Below are positions 1 through 10,583 of a stretch of DNA of 64,000 bases, piece after piece. Origin of the DNA: Mactra quadrangularis (lineage: Eukaryota; Mollusca; Bivalvia; Venerida; Mactridae); NCBI GenBank assembly GCA_025267735.1, contig CM046294.1, positions 45,235,570-45,299,569 of the forward strand, written 5' to 3'. Every line of letters begins with the position of its first letter. The stretch's first letter is position 1. The notes under the pieces are model-generated. The model did no database searches, was not told the DNA's origin, and worked only from the letters and a program-made list of their open reading frames with translations. A program made the translations under genes and the position numbers.

Positions 1-62
1 AGAGATACTGCGATCTGTCTGCGCAATTCAGAAGTACGGTGACAAATTGTTAGTTACAATAA

Positions 63-333
63 TTAGATTCTTATAGAAATTACTGCACCGCAAAGTATCA
101 CTTGAAAGCTATCAGAGACATAGGTAAAAATTTATACGTGTCTGGTCACGCTATCTACCGAAGGTACGCTGACCGCTTCAAAGGGAGCTACGAAGCGGTG
201 TAATATGGGAGAACATATTCTCGGTCCATTTTTTCACAAGCAAGCTCAATATGTACCAGTGAGCCCTGAGAAGCTTGCTGATGTTTTCTATACGCTGACC
301 GAACGGTCTGTAATGATTGGACACAGTTGTTAG
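63..333 (+). other. Unrecognised coding-like fragments (possible gene remnant)
   Basis: Two short open stretches follow each other in different frames. One ends at the TAA at 201-203 and contains HAIYRRYADRFKGSYEAV. The other runs from the ATG at 205 to the TAG at 331 (42 aa) and contains KQAQYVPVSPEKLADVFYTL. The amino-acid composition looks protein-like, and the second frame starts where the first stops, so one frameshifted remnant could explain both. I do not recognise a family. It lies just outside the left edge of the 9.9 kb duplication. Confidence 0.25.
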
Positions 334-699
334 ACAGATCAATATTATTCATGTAATTATTTCAGGTTTCATGTTGAAAGGGATTAAATATCGAGAATTC
401 ACTTTTGAAATGAAAATACAAGCTCGGGTGGCCAAGTTTCATAACTCCATGTTACATTTTCACACTGTTCAGTCTTTTTAGAACTTGACAAATCCAGATT
501 AAACTTATACTTGCAAAATCGTATCTCCGATACTACACAATTATCAATTTCAAACTTCCTACAAATATTTTGCAACCTCTTATGATCAAGTTTCATATGG
601 CTTTTAAACATGCCTGTTTCCAGGAACAGTTTCGAGAACTGTCATTACGTAAAGCCCGTGCTTGCACGGGCTCCCATCTATTATTCTTTATATTTATAG

Positions 700-2044
700 A
701 TCTTGTCCAAAGAAGGGAATACTGTCTATACCTGATATGATTAACAAGTTGTTTAAACGTGGTGATTGCAAACATATGCAAAATCGTCTTAGAGATATGA
801 TAAATTACTTTGGCACAATTGGAAAATCTAAGGATGATAAACTGGAAGCTTTGAAAGATATGAAGAAAGAAGAAATCAAGAAAAGTATCGATTGTCAGAA
901 AGCTCTGGAGTCTTTCATTAAAAAAGCCGGAGAATCTTCTATAGGTGAAATTGAAAATGTGTGCAATGATTTGGAAAAATAAAATTCTTGATGAGAAACG
1001 AGATATTGAAAGGACTGAGGATAGCCTGAAGGAATCTGAGGATAAATTGGTAAAAGTAGAAGGAAACAGAGCAGAGCACTTTGTGTGGAGCAAGATTGTC
1101 GAGAAAAAAATATTGGAAGCTGCAGGCCAGATGTCAAAACACAAAAATGATGGTTTGCTTTTAGCATTCACACCCAACCAGTCATTGGTGAAACATCTCC
1201 ATGGTCTAAATGGTATTGGAAGGATTGATGTTAAAACAAATATAAGAACAGATCTATTTAAAATGATAAAAAATAATGATATCCCCCTCCAGATGCCTAA
1301 TGATTTATATGCTTGCGGTTCTGATGGATGCTGCCTTACCCTTGATAATGAACTGTTAGTTACAGATTACAATAATAAGAAACTGAAGCTGATTGATACA
1401 CAAACAATGACAATAGTAGAAAGTTGTGAACTTGATAGTGCACCACAAGGTGTATGTATAACTAATGATCATGAAGCTGCTATTGCGTGTAGTAAAAGGA
1501 TCCAGTTTGTATCTATTCATGGTATAAAGATGACGACTACAAGACAAATTAAAACACCACATAAGTGTTATGGTATCATTGCAAAAGATGATAAGTTATA
1601 TGTAACAAACGGACAATTTTCACTTTATATTTATACTATCTCCGGAAAATTGTTAAAAACTATATCACATGACATTGCTGGAAATAAACTATTTACTTGT
1701 AGTAGACATGTAACTTTCTCTAAGAATGGTGACAAAATGTATGTTTGTGATGGCATAAAGGTATTGTATGTTTGGATAGTGAAGGAAAGTATCTGTTTAC
1801 CATCAGTGATAGTGAGTTAAAAGTTGCAGCTGGTGTTTGTGTTGATAGTAAAGGAAATGTATTTGTCTCTGGAGACTATTCACATAATGTTGTACAGTTT
1901 GATGAGAATGGTATGAAGATTGGTGTTGTAATACAAAATGGATTGGATCGTCCAACTTCAGATGTATGTTTTGATCAGGAACTGAACAGATTGTTTGTTA
2001 CCATTAGTTTTGGCAATCCAGTGAAGATGTTTGAATTGATATGA
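700..2044 (+). pseudogene. Frameshifted copy of the TRIM-like coiled-coil/propeller exon
   Basis: This copy parallels exon 2 of the gene at 17784-20814 from the acceptor AG at 698-699 to the same TGA. A 1-bp gain near 978-990 stops the reading frame just after the coiled coil. A 1-bp loss near 1755-1765 shifts the frame again in the fourth or fifth propeller blade, while the last part (1772-2044) is open in the restored frame. One extra codon lies near 1960. The duplication starts just before this exon, and no B-box exon is seen in the 700 bp upstream. The copy therefore lacks the N-terminal half unless that exon lies outside the window. It could be transcribed, but a full-length product is not possible from this sequence. 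Confidence 0.85.
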
Positions 2045-2186
2045 TGGAAGTTAGAATCTTGAGTTAAGATGACTGATAAATGCTAACTATAAATATTCAG
2101 AACATTTGGCTCTATGATGATTGGCTATGATGATGTCTAGATTAACACATTATCACATGAATGGCTAAGTTATGATAGAGTTCGTT

Positions 2187-2412
2187 TTTCTCAACTGTCA
2201 AAGCATGAGTAGTTTCACGGTGAATGTATTTGTTAAAATCATTCTCGTAATGCATCCCTGAGTTTCCCAAAGTGTATATTATGATTGAGTAAAGTAGCTT
2301 ATGCCGTATAATATGTTTTAGTCAAGATATTTTTAATAACAATTAGGCCGCCTACAAAAACAATGCATTCAGTCACCGTGAAATTATTCAAGCTTTGACA
2401 GTTGAGAAAAAA
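2187..2412. mobile_element. TIR MITE, family 'CTCAACTGTC', copy 1
   Basis: Terminal inverted repeats of about 40 bp begin TTCTCAACTGTCAAAGC and include TTTCACGGTGAATG. The reverse complement ends at GCTTTGACAGTTGAGAA. The interior is AT-rich and non-coding. The same element is in the duplicate (20953-21184), with a third copy at 62443-62702. The target duplication is unclear. Confidence 0.8.
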
Positions 2413-2571
2413 ACGGGCTATAACACTCAAAGACTTATTTCATATCACACAAATGATACTATGTTACTAATTGATAAACAATGTGTATATATTATCTCAT
2501 TATAACTCAGATAACTTCTTTGATATGAAATATACATGTATGCTAAATGTTCGAAATGGATCGTTTGTTTG

Positions 2572-2742
2572 CTAGGAAGTAAACTTTAGCCAGTTATCCT
2601 TCCCTGATAAAATCTAAAGCAATCCAATTGGTAAGTAGGTCCATACAGTTTGAATCCTTGGAATTTATCATTGTATTCCTATGTAAGGATAACAAACTAT
2701 TTCATCTAATATCTTTCTTCTTAATAAAGATATGTTTGTTTG
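2572..2742 (+). mobile_element. Partial MITE, family 'GACTTTAGTCAGTTATC'
   Basis: This half-element shares the TAGCCAGTTATCCTTCCC end and the CAATTGGTAAGTAGGTCC core with fuller copies at 29590-29960 and 55965-56335. It is duplicated at about 21342-21510. It contains an AATAAA downstream of the pseudogene that could act as a polyadenylation signal; this is inference. Confidence 0.6.
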
Positions 2743-2756
2743 TTTTTGTATGTTTT

Positions 2757-2945
2757 TTAACGTCGTATTCAACACATATTCAGGTCATATATATATGACG
2801 CCCAGCTCTTCCTACTATAGGTTTCCTGGACACTTTTCTATTACCAGTACTAACCCTACCAAGAGGCCGACAACTCATGTATAGGGTATGACCTACCGCG
2901 ACCTACCATGCTCGAACCCGCGATCTCCGGATTCGTTGACTTGGT
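2757..2945 (-). mobile_element. tRNA-derived SINE, family 3, minus strand (tRNA end lost)
   Basis: The sequence matches 21524-21748, which keeps a complete tRNA-like head. Here the tRNA part is truncated after CGAACCCGCGATCTCCGGA. It sits between a MITE fragment and a family 1 SINE. Confidence 0.65.
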
Positions 2946-3010
2946 CGTAATGAAAACTCCCAACATGTTTTTCATATAGTGTCATTCTATGGTACTCCAG
3001 ATGACTCAAA

Positions 3011-3287
3011 ACCCGTGTCAATAGCGCAGTTGGTAGCGCTCCGGGATTTGGAATCTCGTGCCCGAGGGGGTGCGGGTTCGAATCCCACCCGGGAGGTTAT
3101 ACCCTTCCATGGCAATTTGACAATAATGTCGATTTTCCTCCATTGATTAGATAATATGGAGAAGTTTCCGGTCTTGTGGCAGGGTGGGTGAGTACTGGTT
3201 ATAGACAATGGTCCAGGAAAGCTAGATTAGGTGCGCTGGACGCCGTAAAATGATCTAAATTGTGTTGACACGGCGTTAAATCTAGTA
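3011..3287 (+). mobile_element. tRNA-derived SINE, family 1
   Basis: The tRNA-like head has an A-box-like TAGCGCAGTTGGTAGCGC and the B-box GGTTCGAATCC. It is followed by a conserved body (TTTCCTCCATTGATTAGATA, GTGAGTACTGGTTATAGAC, CGCTGGACGCCGT) and an AT-rich tail. Other copies lie at 6586, 21830, 23906, 39015 and 57226, with minus-strand relatives elsewhere. Confidence 0.85.
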
Positions 3288-5267
3288 AAAAAGTTTATAT
3301 ACATCTGTACTTTTTTCTATTTTTAATTAGTAAGTGTTTTGTCATACATTGTATATATTAATTATGCATGCTTTTTTTTATATTTAATATTGTATGTACG
3401 TTATTATACTTATAGTAAAAAATACTGCCAAAGTTTTTCTTTGCGAAGAACATATTGTTAATGCCAATAAAATATTTAGACTTTGACTTTTTGTTAATTG
3501 CCTCTATTCTGCAATATTACTTGATTTGTACGGTGTTTTGAAATCTGTTAGGAATTTGTTGGATTCACTTGAGTATTGTTTGGCGACTTTCTAAAATTAT
3601 ATACAATGCGATTTGCACCGCTTAAACCTGGAATCCTACAGTTGTTGTCGGGACAAGCTTCTTTCATTACTTGCTTTTTATTTTGAATTCACTAAGACAA
3701 CGTTTGTACGTCTCGTTTTCATAAGAGATATTTGGCAGCTGCTGACAAATATCAATTGTTAGTTAATTAGGATAAGTAGGCAAAATTTTCACTTCCAATT
3801 TTTCTGGTTTTGCATTTTATAGGTATAATTGTGCTTGCATTGTGATGCATCGCTTTTCAAAATATTTCTATAATTTCTAATAATATTTTGGATGATTTCT
3901 AATTTTACCACGTAGGTCAGGTTAGCTTAAAATATATTATGTGTTAAAATAAGCGCCTATTGATTCTTTTGCAATGTAGTTACATGCGTGTATTATTTCC
4001 CAACATGATCATGATTGTGAAGAAAACCTACTATGTGGTGATTTAGGGAGAATCGTTACATTGTTTATCTAAAATTACTTCAGACATTTTTTTGTGTTTG
4101 TCTTGCATTTCAATAGAATAAGCGGTATTCGCCTCGTTTTTGCCTGCAACATGAAAATTTGACCTTCAATTTATTCTCGTGTGGGTTGCGTTTGTTACAA
4201 TTAATGGAAACCTCGTTGTTTTATTCGCCTGGTCACGCAACTGCTTTTAAATAATGTTTTAATAATTTTCCGTGACGCCAGAGCGTACGTGTGCCTCGAT
4301 GATTAACTTTAATTGCAACTTTTGAAATGCGCCGTATCGTATGAATTTTAAATAGAAATTTGAAATATAAATCATGATCTTTGTAGTTGCAGGTACTAGT
4401 TACGAGACAAGGGAAGTGTGACATTTTGAATGTTGATGAGTGGGCTTCAATTATAAACTGTTTGCATGTTTCAAATAATTAAAAGAGAAAACGTATTTAC
4501 AAATTAATCATAAAGTTGAGAATGGTTTGTGAACATGAAAACTTGACAATTTTAGAAAGGGTATGTCATTCCATAACCATGTTTTTGATGTTTCGATGAA
4601 CTGGTCCGTAAAAAATAATGATTTATTAAAATTATCTATATTCTGGATAATTTTATTCATGATTCATGGTTTTGATTATATTATATATTATGTATATATT
4701 TGTTTGATGTCATTTAATAAAAATGACCATTTTCAATTAAAAAAACATGTTGTTTGTTAATTATATTCCTTTTATCATCAAACTGAGAAAACTTCTAGTC
4801 GAGAAAGGTATTAATAAACATATTTAGTTTGCAAATGTATCAAAACGAACAGAACAGAACAGAATTTATTATAAACAGCATAAACACATGGTGTTCGTCG
4901 CCATTACAATACAGCTGGCGATACATTACAACGTGACAAGATATTTTATGCAAGAACTTAGAAGAAGAAAACTTGTAATTTCTTGTCTTTCTGTTTGGTG
5001 ACTGCATATGAATTAGTTTCAATAATTAGAGTTGCATAATCCATATGAATAGCAAATGTGATTCATGGCTAGAACAGAGTTATATGAAAATTGATAAGAT
5101 CTTCGTGATAATCCTATTGTCCATAGAATGTCACGGTTGGGATGAGTTGACTGTTTTAATCATAAATATGAATAATTAACATGAATAATAATCTTTGAAA
5201 GGGAATAATATGAGTATAGAAAAGAATTTCTTTCAGATAATGTCAATATTTTGTTATTTTCGCAGTT

Positions 5268-5400
5268 GCCCTGACGTTAAACTTGCGCTGCGACTTTTAA
5301 CGTCAGAGTGAATGTGACGTTTTGTGGTGGTTGCGATGTTTAGAGTTAGTGTAGTGACGTTTAACGTCAGGTAAATCGTGACGTTAGCGTTTATCGTCGT
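5268..5400. other. Cluster of TGACGTT/AACGTCA motifs
   Basis: About 130 bp holds at least six TGACGT-type half-sites on both strands, including GTGACGTTTAACGTCAGG. It lies in the part of copy A that is missing from copy B. This could be a CREB/ATF-like binding cluster or simply a degenerate inverted repeat; there is no adjacent gene to support regulation. Confidence 0.3.
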
Positions 5401-5751
5401 TGCAAAGTTAAAAGGCGTAACTATGCATCTTATAAACTTGATTTTTTTAAGTTATTTGGATGGGCCATTGCGTTTGTCACACGTACATTGTGGTTTCAGA
5501 TTGGAACATACGAGAATTCGTACACAAAGCGAAAAAGGACAGCACGAGCGGTTTTATGAAGTTTCAATGATTCAATAATGAACGATACATAAAATTGTTG
5601 ATGTTGATTTGTAGATAATCATGTTAGGCTTAATACATGAGATACATCATTGACATATGTTAACCCGCTATTACCATTTATTGTAGACGATGACAAATAT
5701 AGATAAGCAATTATTACTGTGGCGTTGTGGCCATTTTATGTCTTAATTTAG

Positions 5752-5866
5752 AACAGTAAACAATTTCTGCTGAGCCTCGCGTAGGAATCATGGGTATCTG
5801 ACAAAAATTAGAAATACTTACAGTTCTTGGGAACTCCTAGACGAGGCGGATTGTTTACTACTGTGG
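5752..5866. repeat. Short inverted repeat (fold-back)
   Basis: The arms ACAGTAAACAATT...GCCTCGCGTAGGA and TCCTAGACGAGGC...ATTGTTTACTACTGT face each other. This is probably a small MITE. It is present only in copy A of the duplication. Confidence 0.5.
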
Positions 5867-6247
5867 TATTTATGACGTCATCGTCACGTGGTATTGCCTC
5901 AATCGATTAAGATGCGACATTTTGAAATTTACGTTTTATTATCTGTTTGTGATTTTTCACTGTGACTTTTAAAGTACACAGACCCTAACGTCACTTACAG
6001 TTAAAATACCTTCCAGACAGTATGATAAAATCTTACAAATCGTATCATTTTTCATTCATTACAATATGTTAATCAGTATGCATGGAATAGATGTATTACA
6101 TACCTTGCAGTTTCAAGAATGATTGACAAAAAATCTTTTTACAAGAGTTAGTAATTACCATCCTTGCATATGAAATACAATAATTCTAAATGTGTCCATA
6201 AACGGTTATGTTGACATTACTAAAATATCTAACATGGTATGTTCTAT

Positions 6248-6455
6248 TATATTAACCTGTCACAACTTAAATAATTACACGGTCACTGAATATGTTCTTT
6301 TTAATTTCTTTGAAACTTGTTATTTCCCCGATATTCAAAACCACTGTATATATAGTTAGATCGTCATTAATTGATATGGCCAATGGTTAAACAGGACTAA
6401 AATGATAACACATTCAGTGACCGTGTAATTATTCAAGTTGTTACACGTTAATATA
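6248..6455. mobile_element. 208-bp TIR MITE
   Basis: The inverted ends share TATATTAAC, then ACAACTT, then AATTACACGGTCACTGAAT, over about 45 bp. The CACGGT/TGAAT part resembles the TIR of the family at 2187, so the two may be related. It is non-coding and present only in copy A. Confidence 0.75.
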
Positions 6456-6585
6456 AAAGAACTATAAAAAGTTTAGAAATACAATGTACAAACAAATAAA
6501 GCTATTGCTAGAATCATTCAGCTGTCATAAAACATAGTTGTTAAGTTCGAAAATGTATACCTTAAGACAAGTCTTTATTTTTATT

Positions 6586-6810
6586 GGGTGCGGGTTCGAA
6601 TCACACCCGGGGAGGTTATACCCTTCCATGAAAATTTGACAAAAATGTCGATTTTCCTCCATTGATTAGATAATATAGAGACTTTTTCGGTCTTGTGGAA
6701 AGGTAGGTGAGTACTGGTTATAGACAATGGTCCAGGAAAGCTAGGTTAAGTGCGCTGGACGCCGTAAAATGACCTAAATTGTGTTGACACGGCGTTAACT
6801 CAAATAAATA
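6586..6810 (+). mobile_element. tRNA-derived SINE, family 1 (5'-truncated)
   Basis: The sequence begins at GGGTGCGGGTTCGAATC, lacking the A-box half, and then follows the family body to the AT-rich tail. The equivalent SINE in copy B (23906-24192) is full length, so the head was removed when the two copies diverged across the 5040-6585 indel. Confidence 0.8.
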
Positions 6811-7239
6811 AAACATAGTTGTTTAGTTAGGGATTGTATAGTTTAAAGTAATATATCTTGATTGTTTTATGTAGAAGACATGTTTTATAGTTAATAACAT
6901 TGAACTAGTTCAACTTGCGAGATGACTTATTGCGAAAAGCTGAACATAAAAATGGCTTTTATCTTAGAACTTTGAGGATAAAACAATAATAGTTGATATC
7001 TTCTGAAATCATGAATATTCTCAAGCTGTCTTATCTATCTTGATTAATTCTGTAAAAAACAATGCTATCGTACTAGACGAACTGAAAAAAAATGCCCATT
7101 TTATGTTTTGTATACATGACATATACATTGCAACTTTCATTCTATTATGATTTTTTCTACAGAATTACATCCAAGGATTAAACAATTACTTAAAAATAGC
7201 AATGCTTTTACCAATTTATTATTAAGGCAAGTATACGTT

Positions 7240-8005
7240 ATGTACGGTGCTTAGCCGTTAAACCATTAGTCTACAATGGCATTATCATATCACAGCTATC
7301 ACGGGGATCAGTCAACCTACTCACTGTTCCTGGAAAGGTTTAATCTCTGGATTAAGTTGTTAACTAATTACTATGCGTATACTTCCGTCTGTGACGGATA
7401 ACTGCCTTATATTAGTAAGGAGGAATCGGTAGGAGAGAGTACGGATGTAGAAATCATGTAAGGTTACATACCACTAAATGTTCACCGGAAGCAGTAATTT
7501 GCCAGAAAAAGAAAGTGTGACATGCAGCATATACATTATTTGAGAGTAACTGGTGTCCTCATTTGAGGTGCTTTTTTATATTGAAGAGTATTTATGTTTT
7601 TGGCAATGCTTTTCCTATGAAACTATGCAAAAAATCAATGGATCTACTTTGTTTTCTTGCGAAGAGTAGTTAAGAGGGGAGGTAACTTGGATGTTTACAT
7701 GGTAGGAACTTTAAATCGAATTTTATTTTCTTATAAGTTACCTAACTTTTTTCTAATACTGATCATTTTGTGCGGAATAGATAGATCATTCAGCCTATAT
7801 ATAGTTTGGGGTATCTAACACCCCTGGGTCATACTGTAATTTGACATTGAAAATGAGACATTATATATACAACAAAGAAGGATTTTATTTAGTGGTGTAT
7901 AACCTGTAATGATCGTACTTCACGAAAGAATGCCCCACCCGGGAATAAAACCTACGACCCCTTGATCAGTAGACTCGTGTGTTACCATCTGAGCTAGTTG
8001 GGTGG
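7240..8005 (-). mobile_element. tRNA-derived SINE, family 2, split by a MITE
   Basis: On the minus strand this reads a tRNA-like head (near 7934-8004, with AGCTCAGATGGTAAC and a B-box variant), then a body containing the complement of GTCAACCTACTCACTGTTCC. The element at 7462-7904 interrupts it; the duplicate at 24620-24936 is uninterrupted. Confidence 0.8.
7462..7904. mobile_element. 443-bp MITE with 5-bp target duplication
   Basis: The inverted ends are GGTTACATACCACTAAA and the complement of TTTAGTGGTGTATAACC. It is flanked by TGTAA on both sides (7457-7461, 7905-7909). The duplicate copy near 24840 has a single TGTAA and no element, which is a direct empty site. No transposase is encoded and the superfamily is not assigned. 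Confidence 0.9.
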
Positions 8006-10538
8006 CAAGGAATCTCTATTAACTATTTTGTTGTAGAGTAATGTACAAGTTTATGAGAGATTGAAACAATGCTTTACTTAACCAAACTTCTAAGTACACC
8101 GATTTTAATGTTGTCAGAAATTTTCATTTTTCAACATTTATGTCCAATCGTTAATGGAAATGCGTACAGGACTATATACAGTCTCCTGCTTGCATGGTTT
8201 TCATGCTTCTTAATTGGTGCATAATTGGTTTTGTCGTGCATGTGCAGAAAACGGAACTGCGCACGTGCTTATCGTGCAAAAATTGCAGGTTGTTAGTTTT
8301 AGTGAAAATCATTAGTGTGTTGATATGCACAACGAAAAGTCAAGAAATGACTCGAATGTCGCTTCAAGAACTAGATATTGCCGTAGGTCTCGTCGCCTTC
8401 GGAATAAGACTTCTAATTGCTAATTTTCTGTTCAATCAAAACAATTAGAAAATTTTCCCACATCAACGCATGCGCGACAAAAATGGTTTTGCATTGATAA
8501 AGAAGCATAAAAACCATGAAAGCAATGGTCAGTATGGTCCAAAAAACATTTCGATCATCGATCGGACTATAATGTTGAAAAATAAGACTTCCTACAATAC
8601 TGAAATCGGAGTACTTAGAAGTTTCGTTAAGTATAGTAGAAGAATATGGTTTATTATATTTTCCTTTTTTTCCAATGTAGACACATGATTTTGTGTTCTG
8701 AAAAATGGATTATAAGCTTTTTTCGCTAGACATAATTCATACAATTACACCTATAATCAATTTTAAGTACTAATATATTGAAATATCCACACTGTCTGTG
8801 GGATAACGACTGAATAATTAAACTCCCTGCAGGCTTTATTTTTTCATATTTTGATGTCTTTGATTTTTCTTGGGCAAATTTACAAATTAAGATCTTGAAA
8901 ATTCAATAAAGTTCTTAATTGATAAAGTAAATCTAATTTTCTGTACTAAACGTCGTCTCCACGAACGTGGTACTATATCAAACAGCTTCCCTTAAGGTTT
9001 AAAAAAATGATAAAGTCTAATTTCATATTTTTGAAGAATTACTTATAAAGTCCGAAATATTTTGTCATTCGTGTTCTGTTACATTTTGTTTAAATCCACT
9101 GGAACCTAAAAGCCTTAAAAAGTTAGGATATAGTCTGATTTTATGCGCCCGTCATTTATAACTCGCTATATCCTATCCCTCGGGAAAGACTGTGTTTTAG
9201 TTTTGAGCCCTGTAAATTAAAAGGTAAAATCTAAGAAATGTTGGGGGCATTCAGATGACAATTTTCTTGGTATATGTTAAAACGCTTGTATATTCCGATA
9301 AATCGCAAGGGACTTGCTATGGTTTCCGTTATTTGTATAGCCCGATAACAAATTTGTGCAGTCGCCCGACAGAGTGTGTGTGAAGCTGGCACTTGAAGGC
9401 ACAGACGGCCGGTGCGGTCCAAAAGCGAAAACACTATAAATACATAGACCGAGCCGGTCACCTGTGATTCAAGGTAAAGACACAGCTTTTCCCCCGCTTA
9501 CCCCGCGCTGTCCTGTGTTCGGACGTGAGTTACAAATGACTGAGCATTGATTACAATGACACCAATTCTGGTTTTAATGCTTTAATATATTCATCTACAC
9601 CAAGAAAAGATACCATAAGCGTATTTGATGAAAATTAATGAGCAATAATTGATGGCTATAAAACATATGATGAGGAAATCACCGACCGTATACCTATAAC
9701 TTTATTATAAGAATAGGAAATTTAAAAACTCATGCTGAGATTTTGTTGGCTAATAAAGTGTTCTTTCTTAGCGGTTATAAAATATGTACTTACTTTAGGT
9801 ATAATAGTTATTGCATTTTCCATTATTGAATAAAAGTTCACTAAAAAGTCATTCATGTTCATAACACACGGAATAATACAATAAAATCAAAATTAGGTCA
9901 AGATGAGTTGCTGTATTTGTTAACATACATTTTATTGAGCATAAAAAGGGAGATAATCAAATATAGATTAAAAGTAACTAGTAATAGTTGTCTCCCTCGC
10001 CATTAAATTGTATTTTACGCATAGTCTTTTCAATAAATTATATGTATGAGACCTTGACCTTGCAGTGTATAGTCTTAAGTTTATAACTTGTTACTTCGTG
10101 TGTTGAAAAAAGCTATATTACAGGAAGTTTAATGCTTTTGAGTCTCAAAATTAATATGCAAAGGATTAATCATGAATTGAGTATTCAAAAATCATTTGCG
10201 AATGAAAATCAGTACTATGCAATTGTGTCCCCGTTTGTTAGTGACTGCAATTTCCAATTAGTAGCCAAGTCTTATGTAAAAACTGACGAGAATTTAAATC
10301 AGTGGGGTTAACGATGCGTCATTTGCAATTGAATAAATTTTAAATATACATACATTTAGTTTACATTTTAAATTAAACCATAAAAACATCGTACTGGATT
10401 GTATTTTTAATTAACTATGTTAAATTATCTTGTGAGACATGAAAACTGTTGTTTTACATGATGTTTTACAAGTTCAAAACAAGACATTTGTAAAGCTTGT
10501 TTGCCCAAATATAGATATAACTATGTTGTAAAACAAGT

Positions 10539-10583
10539 GCCTCGGTAGCGCAGTAGGCAGCGCGTCAGTCTCATAGTCAATTA
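10539..10583 (+). pseudogene. Truncated tRNA-Met(CAT): 5' half and part of intron
   Basis: The sequence is identical to the intact tRNA at 29342 from the first acceptor-stem base through the D arm, the anticodon CAT (10572-10574) and the first bases of the intron. It then changes to retrotransposon sequence. The 3' half was not found downstream. The A box remains but the B box is gone, so normal Pol III transcription is unlikely. Confidence 0.9.

Noticed and set aside
3011..3100. Functional tRNA gene
   Set aside because: The sequence has an A box and B box but is followed by a conserved SINE body repeated many times in the window. The arms are imperfect, so it is a SINE head.
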